NCBI GenBank assembly: GCA_018829205.1 | Contig: JAHJUE010000012.1 | Coordinates: 1 to 64,000 of the forward strand | Length of the DNA: 64,000 nt | Direction of reading: 5' to 3' | Source of the DNA: Bacteroidota bacterium | GTDB taxonomy: Bacteria > Bacteroidota > Ignavibacteria > Ignavibacteriales > Melioribacteraceae | In this document: in pieces, positions 16,302 to 25,468 of the stretch | Layout: every line of letters begins with the position of its first letter | Position numbering within the stretch: the stretch's first letter is position 1 | The notes under the pieces: model-generated | The model's database searches: none | Told to the model about the DNA's origin: nothing | What the model saw: the letters and a program-made list of their open reading frames with translations, nothing else | Made by a program: the position numbers and the translations under genes

Positions 16302-17492
16302 ATGGCAACTAATAGTTTAGTTAGAGAAATTCGAGAGTTGAAGACTCAACTATCATATTCAAAGAATATCGGTTTCTTTTTTGGCGCAGGTTCTTCTTGT
16401 GCTTTAGGTATTCCCAATATAGTTCAACTTACTAAAGATATTAAACCTCTATTAGGGAAAGATGAACTTGAAACGTTTAACAAGATTTTTACGGAACTCA
16501 AAACTACTATTAAAGATCGAGAAGTAAATATTGAAGATATATTAAATCATCTTAGAAGAATAAGAGAGTTAACAAATGAACAAAAAACTAAAGAATATAT
16601 TGGAATTAATGGCGAATCTGCAAAAAAAGCCGACATACAAATATGTAAAAAAATATATAAAGTAATTTTAGAAAAAGAAAATATTGCAAATCTAGATTCA
16701 ACAAAAAAATTTTTCGCTTGGTTAAGTTTATTAAATCGTGAATATTCTAAGGAAATATTTACAACTAATTATGATCTAATAATTGAAAAATCTCTTGAAG
16801 CAAATCAAATTCCATATTTTGATGGTTTCGTAGGTTCATTCGAGCCATTCTTTTTACAATCAAGTATTGATCATGAAGTACACAATAAAGATTTAACTAA
16901 AAATTGGATACGACTTTGGAAAATTCATGGATCCTTGAGCTGGTTCTGGAAAAAAGACACAAAACTTAACGCTCAAAAGATTATAAGAATCGGAAAGATT
17001 GCAGATATTAGTAAATACGAAAATGAATTAGTGATATATCCCTCCAAGGATAAATATGATAGTTCTAGGAAACAACCATTTATAGCATACTTTGATAGGT
17101 TGAAAAATTATTTGTCAAATGGTGAGCTTCTTTTCATATTTGTTGGGTATTCTTTTTCAGACCAACATATAAATGATATAATATTTAATTGCCTTCGTGA
17201 AAATAACCGCTTATTTGCTATTGTCTTTTTCTATAAAGATGATGAAGTAGAAAGACTTCATAAACTTACATCTTCTTATTTGAATCTAAATGTTTACGGA
17301 CCTACAAAAGCAATTATTAATGGAGAATTAGTAGAATGGAATTTTGATAAAAACGAATTAAAACCTAGTGAAGAGTTTCAACATTATTGGGATGAATCAA
17401 ATAATAAAATGTTAATTGGAGATTTTAATAAACTTGTAGATTTTCTTCTAATTAATTCTGGTAAAAAAGAAATTATTGAGAAAACATTATAA
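16302..17492 (+). CDS. SIR2-family NADase, effector of SIR2-HerA defence
   Basis: This is a 396-residue protein. The SIR2_2 pattern is complete: GAGSSCALGIP (28-38), TTNYD (154-158), the catalytic His209 in KIHGS, and a GYSFSDQH motif near residue 283. Defence SIR2 proteins degrade NAD+ after infection and stop phage growth. The stop overlaps the HerA start (TAATG), so the two are made together, as in known SIR2-HerA systems in which the proteins form a large complex. The C-terminal 100 residues are probably the contact region. Confidence 0.88.
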   Translation: MATNSLVREIRELKTQLSYSKNIGFFFGAGSSCALGIPNIVQLTKDIKPLLGKDELETFNKIFTELKTTIKDREVNIEDILNHLRRIRELTNEQKTKEYIGINGESAKKADIQICKKIYKVILEKENIANLDSTKKFFAWLSLLNREYSKEIFTTNYDLIIEKSLEANQIPYFDGFVGSFEPFFLQSSIDHEVHNKDLTKNWIRLWKIHGSLSWFWKKDTKLNAQKIIRIGKIADISKYENELVIYPSKDKYDSSRKQPFIAYFDRLKNYLSNGELLFIFVGYSFSDQHINDIIFNCLRENNRLFAIVFFYKDDEVERLHKLTSSYLNLNVYGPTKAIINGELVEWNFDKNELKPSEEFQHYWDESNNKMLIGDFNKLVDFLLINSGKKEIIEKTL

Positions 17493-19261
17493 TGAAAAAT
17501 GAAATCACATATTTAGGTTCAATTATTAGGGTAGATTCTGAAACAATTGAAGTTGAAGTTTCTAATGATATTCCCTCATCTGCTCCTATAATAAATGGAA
17601 GGCTTTATAAAATTGGCCAAATTGGGACATTTGTGAAAATTCCTATTGGTAATATTATGATATATGGAATTGTATCATCTGTTAGTAATACCCCGAGTAA
17701 ATTAGATGAAAATATTCGTTATGACATAGGCTCTCGTTACCTTTCAGTTCAACTTGTCGGTGAGAAAATTGGTGATGGGGAATTTGAAAAAGGAATTGGA
17801 ACTTATCCCACTATAAATGATGAAGTCCATTTGGTAACAGAGAAAGACCTTTTTGATATTTATGGAAACAAAGATCTGGGTTCTATTGAATTAGGGAAAC
17901 ATTCTTCGTCAGAGAATCTATCTGTATTTGCGAATCTGCACAAATTAGTTTTGCGCCACAGTGCAATATTAGGTTCAACAGGAAGCGGCAAATCTAATAC
18001 TACAGTCAGCATTATTAAATCTATTATAAATGGTTATAGTGGTTCTAGAGTTATTCTTGTTGATCCACATGGTGAATATGCAACAGCATTTCCGGATGCA
18101 AAAATATTTAAAATTAAAGATCAAACAAATCCATTATTTATCCCTTTTTGGTTAATGACATTTGATGAATTAGCATACTTCCTTGTAGGAGCAAAACCTT
18201 CGGACGATCAAAAACCTGAACATAGATTACTTCGTGAATTTATAACAAAATATAAAAAGGAGAATTTTAAGTTAGGTGCGGGAGAAATTAATCCTGATTT
18301 TATTACCGCTGATTCGCCAATACCATTTAATATCAGAAAATTATGGTATGAAATGAACTGGTGGCTTAATGCAAGCTTTAACTCTTCGACTAAAAAAGAT
18401 GAACAAACAAAAGAAGCTGCTGCCACTGAAAGTGAAGGTGATTATGAAAATTTAATTGGAGCAAAATTTACTTCACATTTGTCAACTCCTGCTGCAAGTC
18501 AGCCATATAAATCACAGCATCAAGAATTCTATTCATATGAAAAAAAATTACTGAATAGAATTAAAGACAGCAGATTTGATTTTTTATTCAGCCCGGGAGA
18601 ATACAAAGATGAAAAATCACTAAAAGATTTACACAATTTACTAAATGAATGGATTGGAAGTGATAACAAATTAGCAATATTAGATTTGCATGGAGTACCA
18701 TTTGAAGTTTTAGACATAACAATAGGATTAATCACTAGATTTGTATATGATAGTATGTTTTGGGGTAGGAATGAATCTTATACTGGAAAAAATCGGTGTT
18801 TGCTTTTAGCATTTGAAGAGGCACATACTTATTTGGGTAAAAATGACAATAATAGTTATTCAAAGGTGGCTGTTGAACGAATTTTTAAGGAAGGACGTAA
18901 ATTTGGTGTCGGATCTTTAGTAATATCTCAGCGTCCTTCTGAAATTTCTGAAACAATATTAGCGCAAGTTGGTACTTTTATAGCTTTAAGACTTACAAAT
19001 TCAAGTGATCAATCGGTTGTTAAAAACTCAGCCCCTGATAATTTAAATAGCTTAATCAATCTTTTACCTTCTCTTCGCGTTGGGGAAGCTATTATTGTTG
19101 GGGAAGCAATTAAAATACCTTCACGAGTTAGAATTGGCTTAAATCATCCACGCCCTACAAGTGCCGATCCGGAACTGGTCAAAGGCTGGTCAGTTAATCA
19201 CTCACCAAACAATGAAAATTATAAAACTGTTGTAAAAAAATTAAGAGAGCAAAAATTTTAA
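17492..19261 (+). CDS. HerA-like FtsK-type ATPase of SIR2-HerA defence
   Basis: This is a 589-residue protein. The N-terminal 90 residues are a HAS barrel, followed by Walker A GSTGSGKS (161-168), an ILVDPHGEY strand, a central insertion (about 245-350) and Walker B LLLAFEEAH (437-445). Arg-finger region GRKFGVG and the sensor SQRPSE follow. HerA forms a hexameric ring that in archaea moves DNA with NurA; in SIR2-HerA it assembles with the SIR2 subunits and controls NAD+ loss. Its stop overlaps the next start (TAATG), so a third gene belongs to the operon. Confidence 0.9.
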   Translation: MKNEITYLGSIIRVDSETIEVEVSNDIPSSAPIINGRLYKIGQIGTFVKIPIGNIMIYGIVSSVSNTPSKLDENIRYDIGSRYLSVQLVGEKIGDGEFEKGIGTYPTINDEVHLVTEKDLFDIYGNKDLGSIELGKHSSSENLSVFANLHKLVLRHSAILGSTGSGKSNTTVSIIKSIINGYSGSRVILVDPHGEYATAFPDAKIFKIKDQTNPLFIPFWLMTFDELAYFLVGAKPSDDQKPEHRLLREFITKYKKENFKLGAGEINPDFITADSPIPFNIRKLWYEMNWWLNASFNSSTKKDEQTKEAAATESEGDYENLIGAKFTSHLSTPAASQPYKSQHQEFYSYEKKLLNRIKDSRFDFLFSPGEYKDEKSLKDLHNLLNEWIGSDNKLAILDLHGVPFEVLDITIGLITRFVYDSMFWGRNESYTGKNRCLLLAFEEAHTYLGKNDNNSYSKVAVERIFKEGRKFGVGSLVISQRPSEISETILAQVGTFIALRLTNSSDQSVVKNSAPDNLNSLINLLPSLRVGEAIIVGEAIKIPSRVRIGLNHPRPTSADPELVKGWSVNHSPNNENYKTVVKKLREQKF

Positions 19262-19476
19262 TGGAAAGACAATATGTTGATTCTTCTATGATAGCAACCG
19301 TAGGCTATGATTCAAATATTGCAATTTTAGAAGTTGAATTTAAAAATGGCGGTGCAGTATGGCAATATTATGACGTACCAGAAAATATTTATTATGAATT
19401 AATGTCTGCAAGTTCAGTTGGGAAATATTTTTATGGAAATATTAAAGGACAATATTCAGAAAACAGAGTTGGATAA
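19261..19476 (+). CDS. KTSC-domain protein, third gene of the SIR2-HerA operon
   Basis: This is a 71-residue protein whose start overlaps the HerA stop by one base (TAATG). It is a single KTSC domain: SSMIATVGYD, then ILEVEFKNGG, a YYDVP turn and a SSVGKYF helix. KTSC domains are also found at the C-terminus of some lysyl-tRNA synthetases; their function is not known. Coupling to SIR2 and HerA suggests a subunit, trigger or regulator of the system. I know of no described role for it there. Confidence 0.78.
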   Translation: MERQYVDSSMIATVGYDSNIAILEVEFKNGGAVWQYYDVPENIYYELMSASSVGKYFYGNIKGQYSENRVG

Positions 19477-19479
19477 AAA

Positions 19480-19711
19480 TGTAAGACAAACAAACCAACA
19501 TACCTTCAGTTTGCAAGTCCGGTATTGAAGTTAAGACGATTTAGTACAGTTCTTTAGTTATATGATTTATGAATAATGTTCTTCAAATGTAGGTATAGAT
19601 AGTTAGTTCCGCCACGTGTACAACGAATCCGCCGCGGCGGACTCGGCAGTTGTGACAAATCCGTATTGTTGTTCTGGTCGTAGGGTTAGTTGCATCAATA
19701 TCATGTTGCTC
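19480..19711 (+). repeat. Degenerate attC-like site (site N)
   Basis: The interior from TTAGTTCCGCCACG to GACTCGGCAGTTGTG (about 19604-19653) matches the interior of site G (27807-27875). The right end GGGTTAGTTGCATC (19683-19696) resembles the GGGTTATTTGCAACG arm, but the GTTRRRY core is lost. The left arm ACAAACAAACCAAC is recognisable though altered. It starts a few bases after the KTSC stop, so the defence operon may once have moved as, or into, a cassette. Confidence 0.5.
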
Positions 19712-19837
19712 CAAAAGATAATAATGATATTCGCGAGTCTACTACCTAGCGATGAATTATTAATAATTGTTCTAGGAATATTAATAAATATTGCCGCTGG
19801 TTGCGATGTTCAATTTAGAAAATGGATGACAAAATAA
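19703..19837 (+). CDS. Possible small hydrophobic protein
   Basis: A 44-codon frame from ATG 19703, directly after the degenerate attC, encodes one membrane segment (ELLIIVLGILINIAAG) and a basic tail (FRKWMTK). The position fits a very small cassette gene, but there is no ribosome site and no family. It may be chance. Confidence 0.25.
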   Translation: MLLQKIIMIFASLLPSDELLIIVLGILINIAAGCDVQFRKWMTK

Positions 19838-19897
19838 TAGTTTGCGAAACAAGTCTTCCTTAACAATAAATTAAATAACAAAATAAGGAGGTTTTAA

Positions 19898-20107
19898 ATG
19901 TCACTTTATTATGTTAATAAAAATATACAAAGCACCGGTGAACATGAGGTTCATAAGTCAGAATGTATTTATTTGCCGGACATACAAAATAGAATCTATC
20001 TTGGCACATTTGATAATTGTAAAGAGGCTGTAAAAAAAGCAAAAGGGTATTATTCAAACGTTGACGGTTGTTACTATTGTTCGAATGAATGCCATAAAAA
20101 ATGGTAG
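19898..20107 (+). CDS. Small Cys/His-rich protein
   Basis: This is a 69-residue protein behind a strong ribosome site (AAGGAGG). The pattern is HKSEC, LPD, LGTFDNC, AKGYYSN, then DGCYYCSNECHKKW, with five cysteines and two histidines placed like a metal-binding knuckle. I have seen similar small proteins in many bacteria, described only as hypothetical. The gene stands alone between the SIR2-HerA segment and a hybrid kinase. Confidence 0.65.
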   Translation: MSLYYVNKNIQSTGEHEVHKSECIYLPDIQNRIYLGTFDNCKEAVKKAKGYYSNVDGCYYCSNECHKKW

Positions 20108-20437
20108 TTTAGTTTTAACTGTATCACTAGTAATCAGTACGGCCACAAAATAACTTTACTAAATTGATTTTATGAATTGAAATTCTAAAAAGTAATTCTT
20201 TGAATTATATTATGAAGGAAATATTTATCTTAATTAATTAGCGAAATAATAAATGAAGGATTGGATGTCAATGTAGTAGGGACTAATATTTCTACTTGTG
20301 TATTTGTTGAATAGGAAATTAAAGACGGGACAACATTTTCAGCGGCCGGCAGTAGATATTGTTCAAGCCATCGCGGGGATTATCGTTGAATTTATAAATA
20401 AATTCTTCATGCGGATATAAAATTATATGGGTCAATT
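20108..20437. other. Intergenic stretch with possible gene remnant
   Basis: No intact gene. Between about 20236 and 20380 a reading frame broken by one stop gives NEGLDVNVVGTNISTCVFVE and then EIKDGTTFSAAGSRYC, which looks like decayed coding sequence. The hybrid kinase promoter should be near 20400. Confidence 0.35.
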
Positions 20438-23400
20438 ATGGACATTAAGAAAAAAAATAAATTTGGTGAAAAAAAACAATTTCTTTTCCTAACATTAATA
20501 TTAACCATACTGATTATCATTGCCGGATACTTTTACTATGATAAAGAAGAAAAAAAAATAAGAGGTCAAAAACAGAATGAACTAAAAGCAATCGCCCAGC
20601 TTAAGATAAACCAAATATCCGAATGGTATAAAGATGAACTTATTGATGCTATGGCTATCTCTCACAATAACCTTCTGGTTGAGAGAATAGAAAAATATCT
20701 GGAAAACCAAGGAAATGAAAAACCTGAACTCATAAAACTGTTATCTGATATTAAAGAAGAACATAATTATTCCGAAATTCTGCTTACTACCCTTGAAGGT
20801 GAACTTCTCAGTTCCACGGGTCAAAAAATTGATGCTGTAAATTCACTCATTAAAAATAAAATTAATCAGGCTGTAAATACAGAATCTATAACAGTTCTGG
20901 ACTTACACAAAGATTCGTCATATGGTGAGAAAATTCATCTAAGCTTCATTTCACCGGTTGTAAATAAGAAAAATGAACCAATATCCGTACTTGTATTTTT
21001 ATATGATGCGAAAGAATTCCTCTATCCATTAATTCAATACTGGCCGTTACCGACTCTTTCGTCAGAAACTTTACTTTATAGAGTAGAGTCCGACAGCATC
21101 TTATACTTAAACGAACTTAAGTTACAAAAAGATGCAGCTCTCAAGCTTCGTCTTCCTTTGACAAGAAAAGATCTGCCAGCCGTGCAAGGAGCATTAGGAT
21201 TTACGGGAATTTTCGATGGCAAAGATTATCGTGGAGTAGATGTACTTGCTTATATAAGTCCAATTACAGGAACACCGTGGTTTTTCGTGGCTAAGATTGA
21301 TAAAAGCGAACTGTTTGAAGGCCTAAATTCCGAGTTACTGGCAATAATAGTTATAACTTTATTTTTAATATTAATTACCGGCACCGGTTTGTCTTTCTTT
21401 TATAGTCACCGCCAAAGAAATATTTATAAAGAATTATATCACAAAGAAAAAGAACTCTGGCAGTCACAGGAAAAGTTTAAAGTTACAATTGACAGCTTAG
21501 GCGAGGGAGTGATCACAGCTGATACAAACGGAAAGATTCAATATCTTAATAAAATGGCCGAGGATTTAACCGGTTGGAATCATCGTGAAGCAAAGGGAAG
21601 AAAGCTTGGTGAGATTTATTCGGTAAAAAATGAAAACACAGGGAAGAAAGAAAATAATATTCTTGACAAAGTTCTTAAGCAAGGCATTGTTAAAGAACTT
21701 GCGAACCATACTCTTTTAGTTTCAAAGTCTGGAAAAGAGATTCCGGTTATGGATACCGGCGCTCCAATACATGATAATGGCGGCTCAATAATCGGACTTG
21801 TTTTAACATTCCAGGATGAGACAGAAAAACGAAGAAATCTAAAAAACTTGGCAGAAAGTGAAAGACGGTTTCGTTCTTCTCTTGATAATATGATTGAAGG
21901 CTGCCAAATACTAGATTTTGACTGGCGTTACTTATACATTAACGATGCGGCGGCAAAACATAATCGAAGACCTAAAGAAGAACTATTAGGTAACAAGTAT
22001 ATGGATATGTGGCCGGGCATTGAGAAAACTGAGGTTTTTACTGTAATTAATAAATGCCTTATAGAACGAGTTGATTATATAATGGAAAACGAATTTATTT
22101 TCCCGGATGGCAGCATCGGCTGGTTTGAATTAAAAATTCAACCAATTCCGGACGGAGTATTTATTTTATCCTATGATATAACTTCTCGTAAGCGTGCGGA
22201 AAATGAACATAAAAAATTATCACTGGCTATTATTCATAGCCCTGTCAGTGTTGTTATTACCGATATCAAAGGTAATATAGAATACGTAAATCCTAAGTTT
22301 TCAGAAACAACCGGATATAGCTTTGATGAAATCATAGGCAGGAACCCGCGCTTTCTTAAGTCGGGCACGCACTCAAATGAATTCTATAAAAATATTTGGG
22401 ACACAATTCTTTCAGGTAAAGAATGGCAAGGAGAAATTCAAAATAAAAATAAAAATGGAGAACTATATTGGGATTACGTAAAGATCTCTCCGATATTGAA
22501 TGAAAATGGCAATATAACTCACTTTGTTGAATTAAAAGAGGACATTACTGCAAGAAAAACAATGTTAAATGATTTGATTGCGGCTAAGGAAAAGGCAGAA
22601 GAAATAAATAAGTTAAAGTCTCATTTCTTTGCCAATATGAGTCATGAACTGCGGACACCATTTGTCGGCATTATGGGGTATGCAGAATTGCTTTCAGAGA
22701 CATTAATCAATCCGGAAGATAGAGAAATGGCTCAAGGAATTTTAACCACATCCAAAAGAATGAAAGAAACATTAACTAAAATACTCAGTCTTTCCAAATT
22801 TGAATTTAATGGTATTGAAGTGGCAGATAAAGAGATAAATGTAGTTGATATGATAAATAGTGTCTATAAACAGTTTTCTGCGGCAGCTATACAAAAGAAA
22901 CTTTCGTTTAGTGCAAAAATAAATTTTGAGTCTTTATTTATTGAAACCGATGAATTACTCTTTTCTGAAATTCTAAAAAACCTTGTTAGTAATGCTATTA
23001 TTTATACTAATGAAGGGACTGTAGAGATACACGCGAATAAACAGATTAAAAATAGTCAGGATATACTAGTTATAAAGGTTGTCGATACTGGGATAGGTAT
23101 TCCAAAAGATAGACAGGAAATTGTATGGGAAGAATTTAGGCAAGTCAGCGAAGGTTTAACTCGTAGTTTTCAAGGCACTGGTTTAGGTCTTTCAATAGCA
23201 AAAAAATATACAGAGTTATTAGGCGGCATTATCTATCTTGAGAGTGAAGAAAATAAAGGGACTGCATTTACTTTTGAACTTCCAATTAAGAATGTTATTA
23301 AGAAAGAAAATATTCCTTTGCATATATTAAATGAAAATAAGAATCAGCAAGAAATTCAACCTATTACTAATAACCAGAGAAAGAAAAAAATACTCCATAT

Positions 23401-23755
23401 TGAAGACGATATCTCAACAATAGATGTCTTCAATCGAGCTCTTTCAAAAATCTATGAAATTGAATCGGCTGAGAGTGCAGAAGTTGCTTTATCCAAAATA
23501 AAAGGAAACATCTTCGATGTAATATTGATGGATATTAATTTAGGACAGGGAATAAATGGTATTGAATTGACTAAAGAAATCAGAAAGATTCCTAATTGTG
23601 CAGGGACTCCCATTATTGCTGTCACGGCTTATGCCAGTGATAAAGATCAAAAAGAATTCCTATCACAAGGGATGAGTCATTACATTGCCAAACCATTTAT
23701 GATGAAGGAACTCCTTACATTACTTGAGGCTATAATCAGCACAAAGAAAGAATAA
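20438..23755 (+). CDS. Hybrid sensor histidine kinase with three PAS domains and a receiver
   Basis: This is a 1105-residue inner-membrane protein. Membrane segments at about 14-32 and 300-322 bracket a periplasmic sensor domain of about 265 residues, Cache-like in outline. Three PAS domains follow (about 345-470, 475-595 and 600-705). HisKA contains His736 in NMSHELRTPF, then HATPase_c (VVDTGIGIP, GTGLGLSIAKK), and a C-terminal receiver with D1032 (ILMDINLG). No output domain is present, so phosphate is likely passed to another regulator by relay. No partner gene is adjacent. Confidence 0.92.
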   Translation: MDIKKKNKFGEKKQFLFLTLILTILIIIAGYFYYDKEEKKIRGQKQNELKAIAQLKINQISEWYKDELIDAMAISHNNLLVERIEKYLENQGNEKPELIKLLSDIKEEHNYSEILLTTLEGELLSSTGQKIDAVNSLIKNKINQAVNTESITVLDLHKDSSYGEKIHLSFISPVVNKKNEPISVLVFLYDAKEFLYPLIQYWPLPTLSSETLLYRVESDSILYLNELKLQKDAALKLRLPLTRKDLPAVQGALGFTGIFDGKDYRGVDVLAYISPITGTPWFFVAKIDKSELFEGLNSELLAIIVITLFLILITGTGLSFFYSHRQRNIYKELYHKEKELWQSQEKFKVTIDSLGEGVITADTNGKIQYLNKMAEDLTGWNHREAKGRKLGEIYSVKNENTGKKENNILDKVLKQGIVKELANHTLLVSKSGKEIPVMDTGAPIHDNGGSIIGLVLTFQDETEKRRNLKNLAESERRFRSSLDNMIEGCQILDFDWRYLYINDAAAKHNRRPKEELLGNKYMDMWPGIEKTEVFTVINKCLIERVDYIMENEFIFPDGSIGWFELKIQPIPDGVFILSYDITSRKRAENEHKKLSLAIIHSPVSVVITDIKGNIEYVNPKFSETTGYSFDEIIGRNPRFLKSGTHSNEFYKNIWDTILSGKEWQGEIQNKNKNGELYWDYVKISPILNENGNITHFVELKEDITARKTMLNDLIAAKEKAEEINKLKSHFFANMSHELRTPFVGIMGYAELLSETLINPEDREMAQGILTTSKRMKETLTKILSLSKFEFNGIEVADKEINVVDMINSVYKQFSAAAIQKKLSFSAKINFESLFIETDELLFSEILKNLVSNAIIYTNEGTVEIHANKQIKNSQDILVIKVVDTGIGIPKDRQEIVWEEFRQVSEGLTRSFQGTGLGLSIAKKYTELLGGIIYLESEENKGTAFTFELPIKNVIKKENIPLHILNENKNQQEIQPITNNQRKKKILHIEDDISTIDVFNRALSKIYEIESAESAEVALSKIKGNIFDVILMDINLGQGINGIELTKEIRKIPNCAGTPIIAVTAYASDKDQKEFLSQGMSHYIAKPFMMKELLTLLEAIISTKKE

Positions 23756-23895
23756 ATTATCTTTACGTATTTTATAAAACCTCAATTGTTTTCGAAATTT
23801 AACTAGATTATATTGGTTCTTTCATCATTTGATTATTAAAAAAAAGTGGTAAGTTTATGTCAGCTGATGAATCAATCAAAAAAAGTTTCTTATAT

Positions 23896-24022
23896 TAAGT
23901 CTCAAGAATATTTCCACTTCACCTTAGTTCTCATTTCATTATTTGCGGTTTTCTTTTTTTCAGCTTCTGATAAAAAAGTAATGATTCCAATTACAAGAAT
24001 TGAAGAATCCCTCAATTCATAA
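23896..24022 (+). pseudogene. 3' fragment of a second copy of the 15222 membrane protein gene
   Basis: The frame ending at 24022 reads SASDKKVMIPITRIEESLNS, nearly identical to the end of the 15222 gene, with weaker similarity for another 60 bp upstream. The rest of the gene is absent. It forms the left part of dispersed repeat copy 2. Confidence 0.7.
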
Positions 24023-24160
24023 TAAAGTCAAAGAAATTAGTTTATTGATTCATATGCAAAAACTTAAGAAATTATTTCATTATAGGTACATTTACTAATG
24101 TTTTTAAACAATTGTAAATCTATTTTCATGTGAAATGAAATAAACAATTGTATTATATTT
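24023..24160 (+). repeat. Dispersed repeat, copy 2
   Basis: The repeat continues from the gene fragment. ATTTCATTATAGGTACATTT (24072 onward) and TACTAATGTTTTTAAACAAT match copy 1 at 15870-15910. Copy 3 at 33895-34030 shares the same core. The remaining bases to 24221 are AT-rich without a gene. Confidence 0.65.
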
Positions 24161-24221
24161 AGTTTTATTAGATTAACTAAAATAATTACCTCAACATATA
24201 ATTAAAATATTATCAGCACTT

Positions 24222-24298
24222 GTTGGTACTAATAAATGCTCAGGGATACTTCAACTGTGCAAATCCGGTTATTAGTTTGGTAATTGAATATGTTAGGC
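24222..24298 (+). repeat. Right part of an attC-like site (site O), start of cassette tract 2
   Basis: A perfect GTTRRRY core, GTTAGGC, lies at 24292-24298, preceded by TGCAAATCCGGTTATTAGTTTGG, a diverged version of the right arm. The left box is not identifiable. The next gene starts 27 bp after the core, as in the other cassettes. Confidence 0.45.
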
Positions 24299-24325
24299 TG
24301 CTAATAAAACCAAAGATTAATTATT

Positions 24326-25195
24326 ATGAAAATATTTTATACTATCATTCTAACTTATATTTGTATAAGCATTTCCTTTGGAAAACAACCATTTGCTGAA
24401 GTTCAATTAAAAGAAGGTCTCCCAAAATTGGGATCAAAAGTTGGCGGATATGAAGCACCTATTCATGGGGAAATAAAATCAAATGGACTTTTTCATTCAA
24501 TATATTTTGTAAAAGATCTCGCTAAAGAAGAAACTAAATATTATTTGTTAATTTCCTCAAATCCTAAGTCAATAAATACCATAATTGGTTCTATGAAAAA
24601 AATGGAACAAGAATTTTATGATTCATTAACAATTACTTTGCAAAACGAAAATGAACAAATGGTTGCTATTGAACTCTATTATAACAAAAGTATAAAAGAA
24701 TTAAAATATCGCTGGTGTAATTCAAAAGAAAGCAATGATGAGAATCCCGGGGGGTTTCCACAATTAATAAATCCCAAGGTAATGATTGGATCCATTGCGC
24801 CTAATTTTAATGTCACTATGCAGAATGGAGATAAAATAAGTCTAACTTCTTTGAAAGGTACATATGTTTATATTGATTTTTGGGGTACTTGGTGTGGCGG
24901 GTGCATAATGGAAATACCAAATATTCAAAAACTAAGAGATAGTTATAACTCAAAAGATTTATTCATAATAGGACTTGCAGCATATGACAATGAGGAAAAA
25001 CTTTCAAAATTCTTGGTTAAAACTCCACTTAATTATCCAACCGCATTGATTGATGAAAATATTGTGAATGAGTACGGAGTTAAAATATTCCCTTCATCAT
25101 ATTTAATTGATAAAAATGGAAAGGTAATAGGTAAAAATATGAGAGGTGAAGATTTAGTGGAACAAGTTAAAACTAGAATCAATAATACCAAATAG
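24326..25195 (+). CDS. TlpA/ResA-like thioredoxin-fold protein (cassette)
   Basis: This is a 289-residue exported protein with a signal peptide at 1-19. Residues 20-145 form an unrecognised N-terminal domain. From about 152 (GSIAPNF) a TlpA-type redoxin domain follows with the active site W189-C190-G191-G192-C193, a cis-Pro region FPSSYLID and a GEDLVEQV end. It probably reduces or shuffles disulfides in the periplasm. Its TAG stop shares its last base with the GCTTAAC box of the next attC site, so gene and site are tightly packed. Confidence 0.82.
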   Translation: MKIFYTIILTYICISISFGKQPFAEVQLKEGLPKLGSKVGGYEAPIHGEIKSNGLFHSIYFVKDLAKEETKYYLLISSNPKSINTIIGSMKKMEQEFYDSLTITLQNENEQMVAIELYYNKSIKELKYRWCNSKESNDENPGGFPQLINPKVMIGSIAPNFNVTMQNGDKISLTSLKGTYVYIDFWGTWCGGCIMEIPNIQKLRDSYNSKDLFIIGLAAYDNEEKLSKFLVKTPLNYPTALIDENIVNEYGVKIFPSSYLIDKNGKVIGKNMRGEDLVEQVKTRINNTK

Positions 25196-25444
25196 CTTAA
25201 CAATCAAATCTTCCCGCTGCTTCGTCAAACGGGTTTGTAATTGTTCTTTTGTTTTGTGTTTTATAATAGTTACTCTTTATTGTAGTATATGTTATAAAGT
25301 TAGTTCCGCCTTGTTTGTTACGAATCCGCCGGGGCGGGTAAGCAAGGCTGCAAGTTCTAAAAATTTTTAACTTGCCTACCGGAAGGTAGGTAATAAAAAA
25401 AAAATGTAATTCTGGGCGGCGGGTTATTTGCAAGGTCGTTAGGC
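25195..25444 (+). repeat. attC-like recombination site, long form (site E)
   Basis: GCTTAAC (25195-25201) is a perfect RYYYAAC box and GTTAGGC (25438-25444) a perfect GTTRRRY core. Arms: AATCAAATCTTCCCGC against GCGGGTTATTTGCAAG. The interior contains two nested hairpins, GCCTTG with CAAGGC, and GCAAGTT with AACTTGC around an AAAAATTTTT centre. Length 250 bp. Confidence 0.85.
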
Positions 25445-25468
25445 TCTAAAATTAGGAGAATTATATTA

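Noticed and set aside
24326-25195. Cytochrome c maturation protein (CcmG/ResA proper)
   Set aside because: It has a 130-residue unrelated N-terminal domain, a WCGGC site and no cytochrome genes nearby, so only a general TlpA-like call is supported.
25197-25433. Reverse-strand frames inside the long attC sites (also 31746-32012)
   Set aside because: They arise from the shared site interior and repeat in each copy; no protein-like composition or ribosome site.
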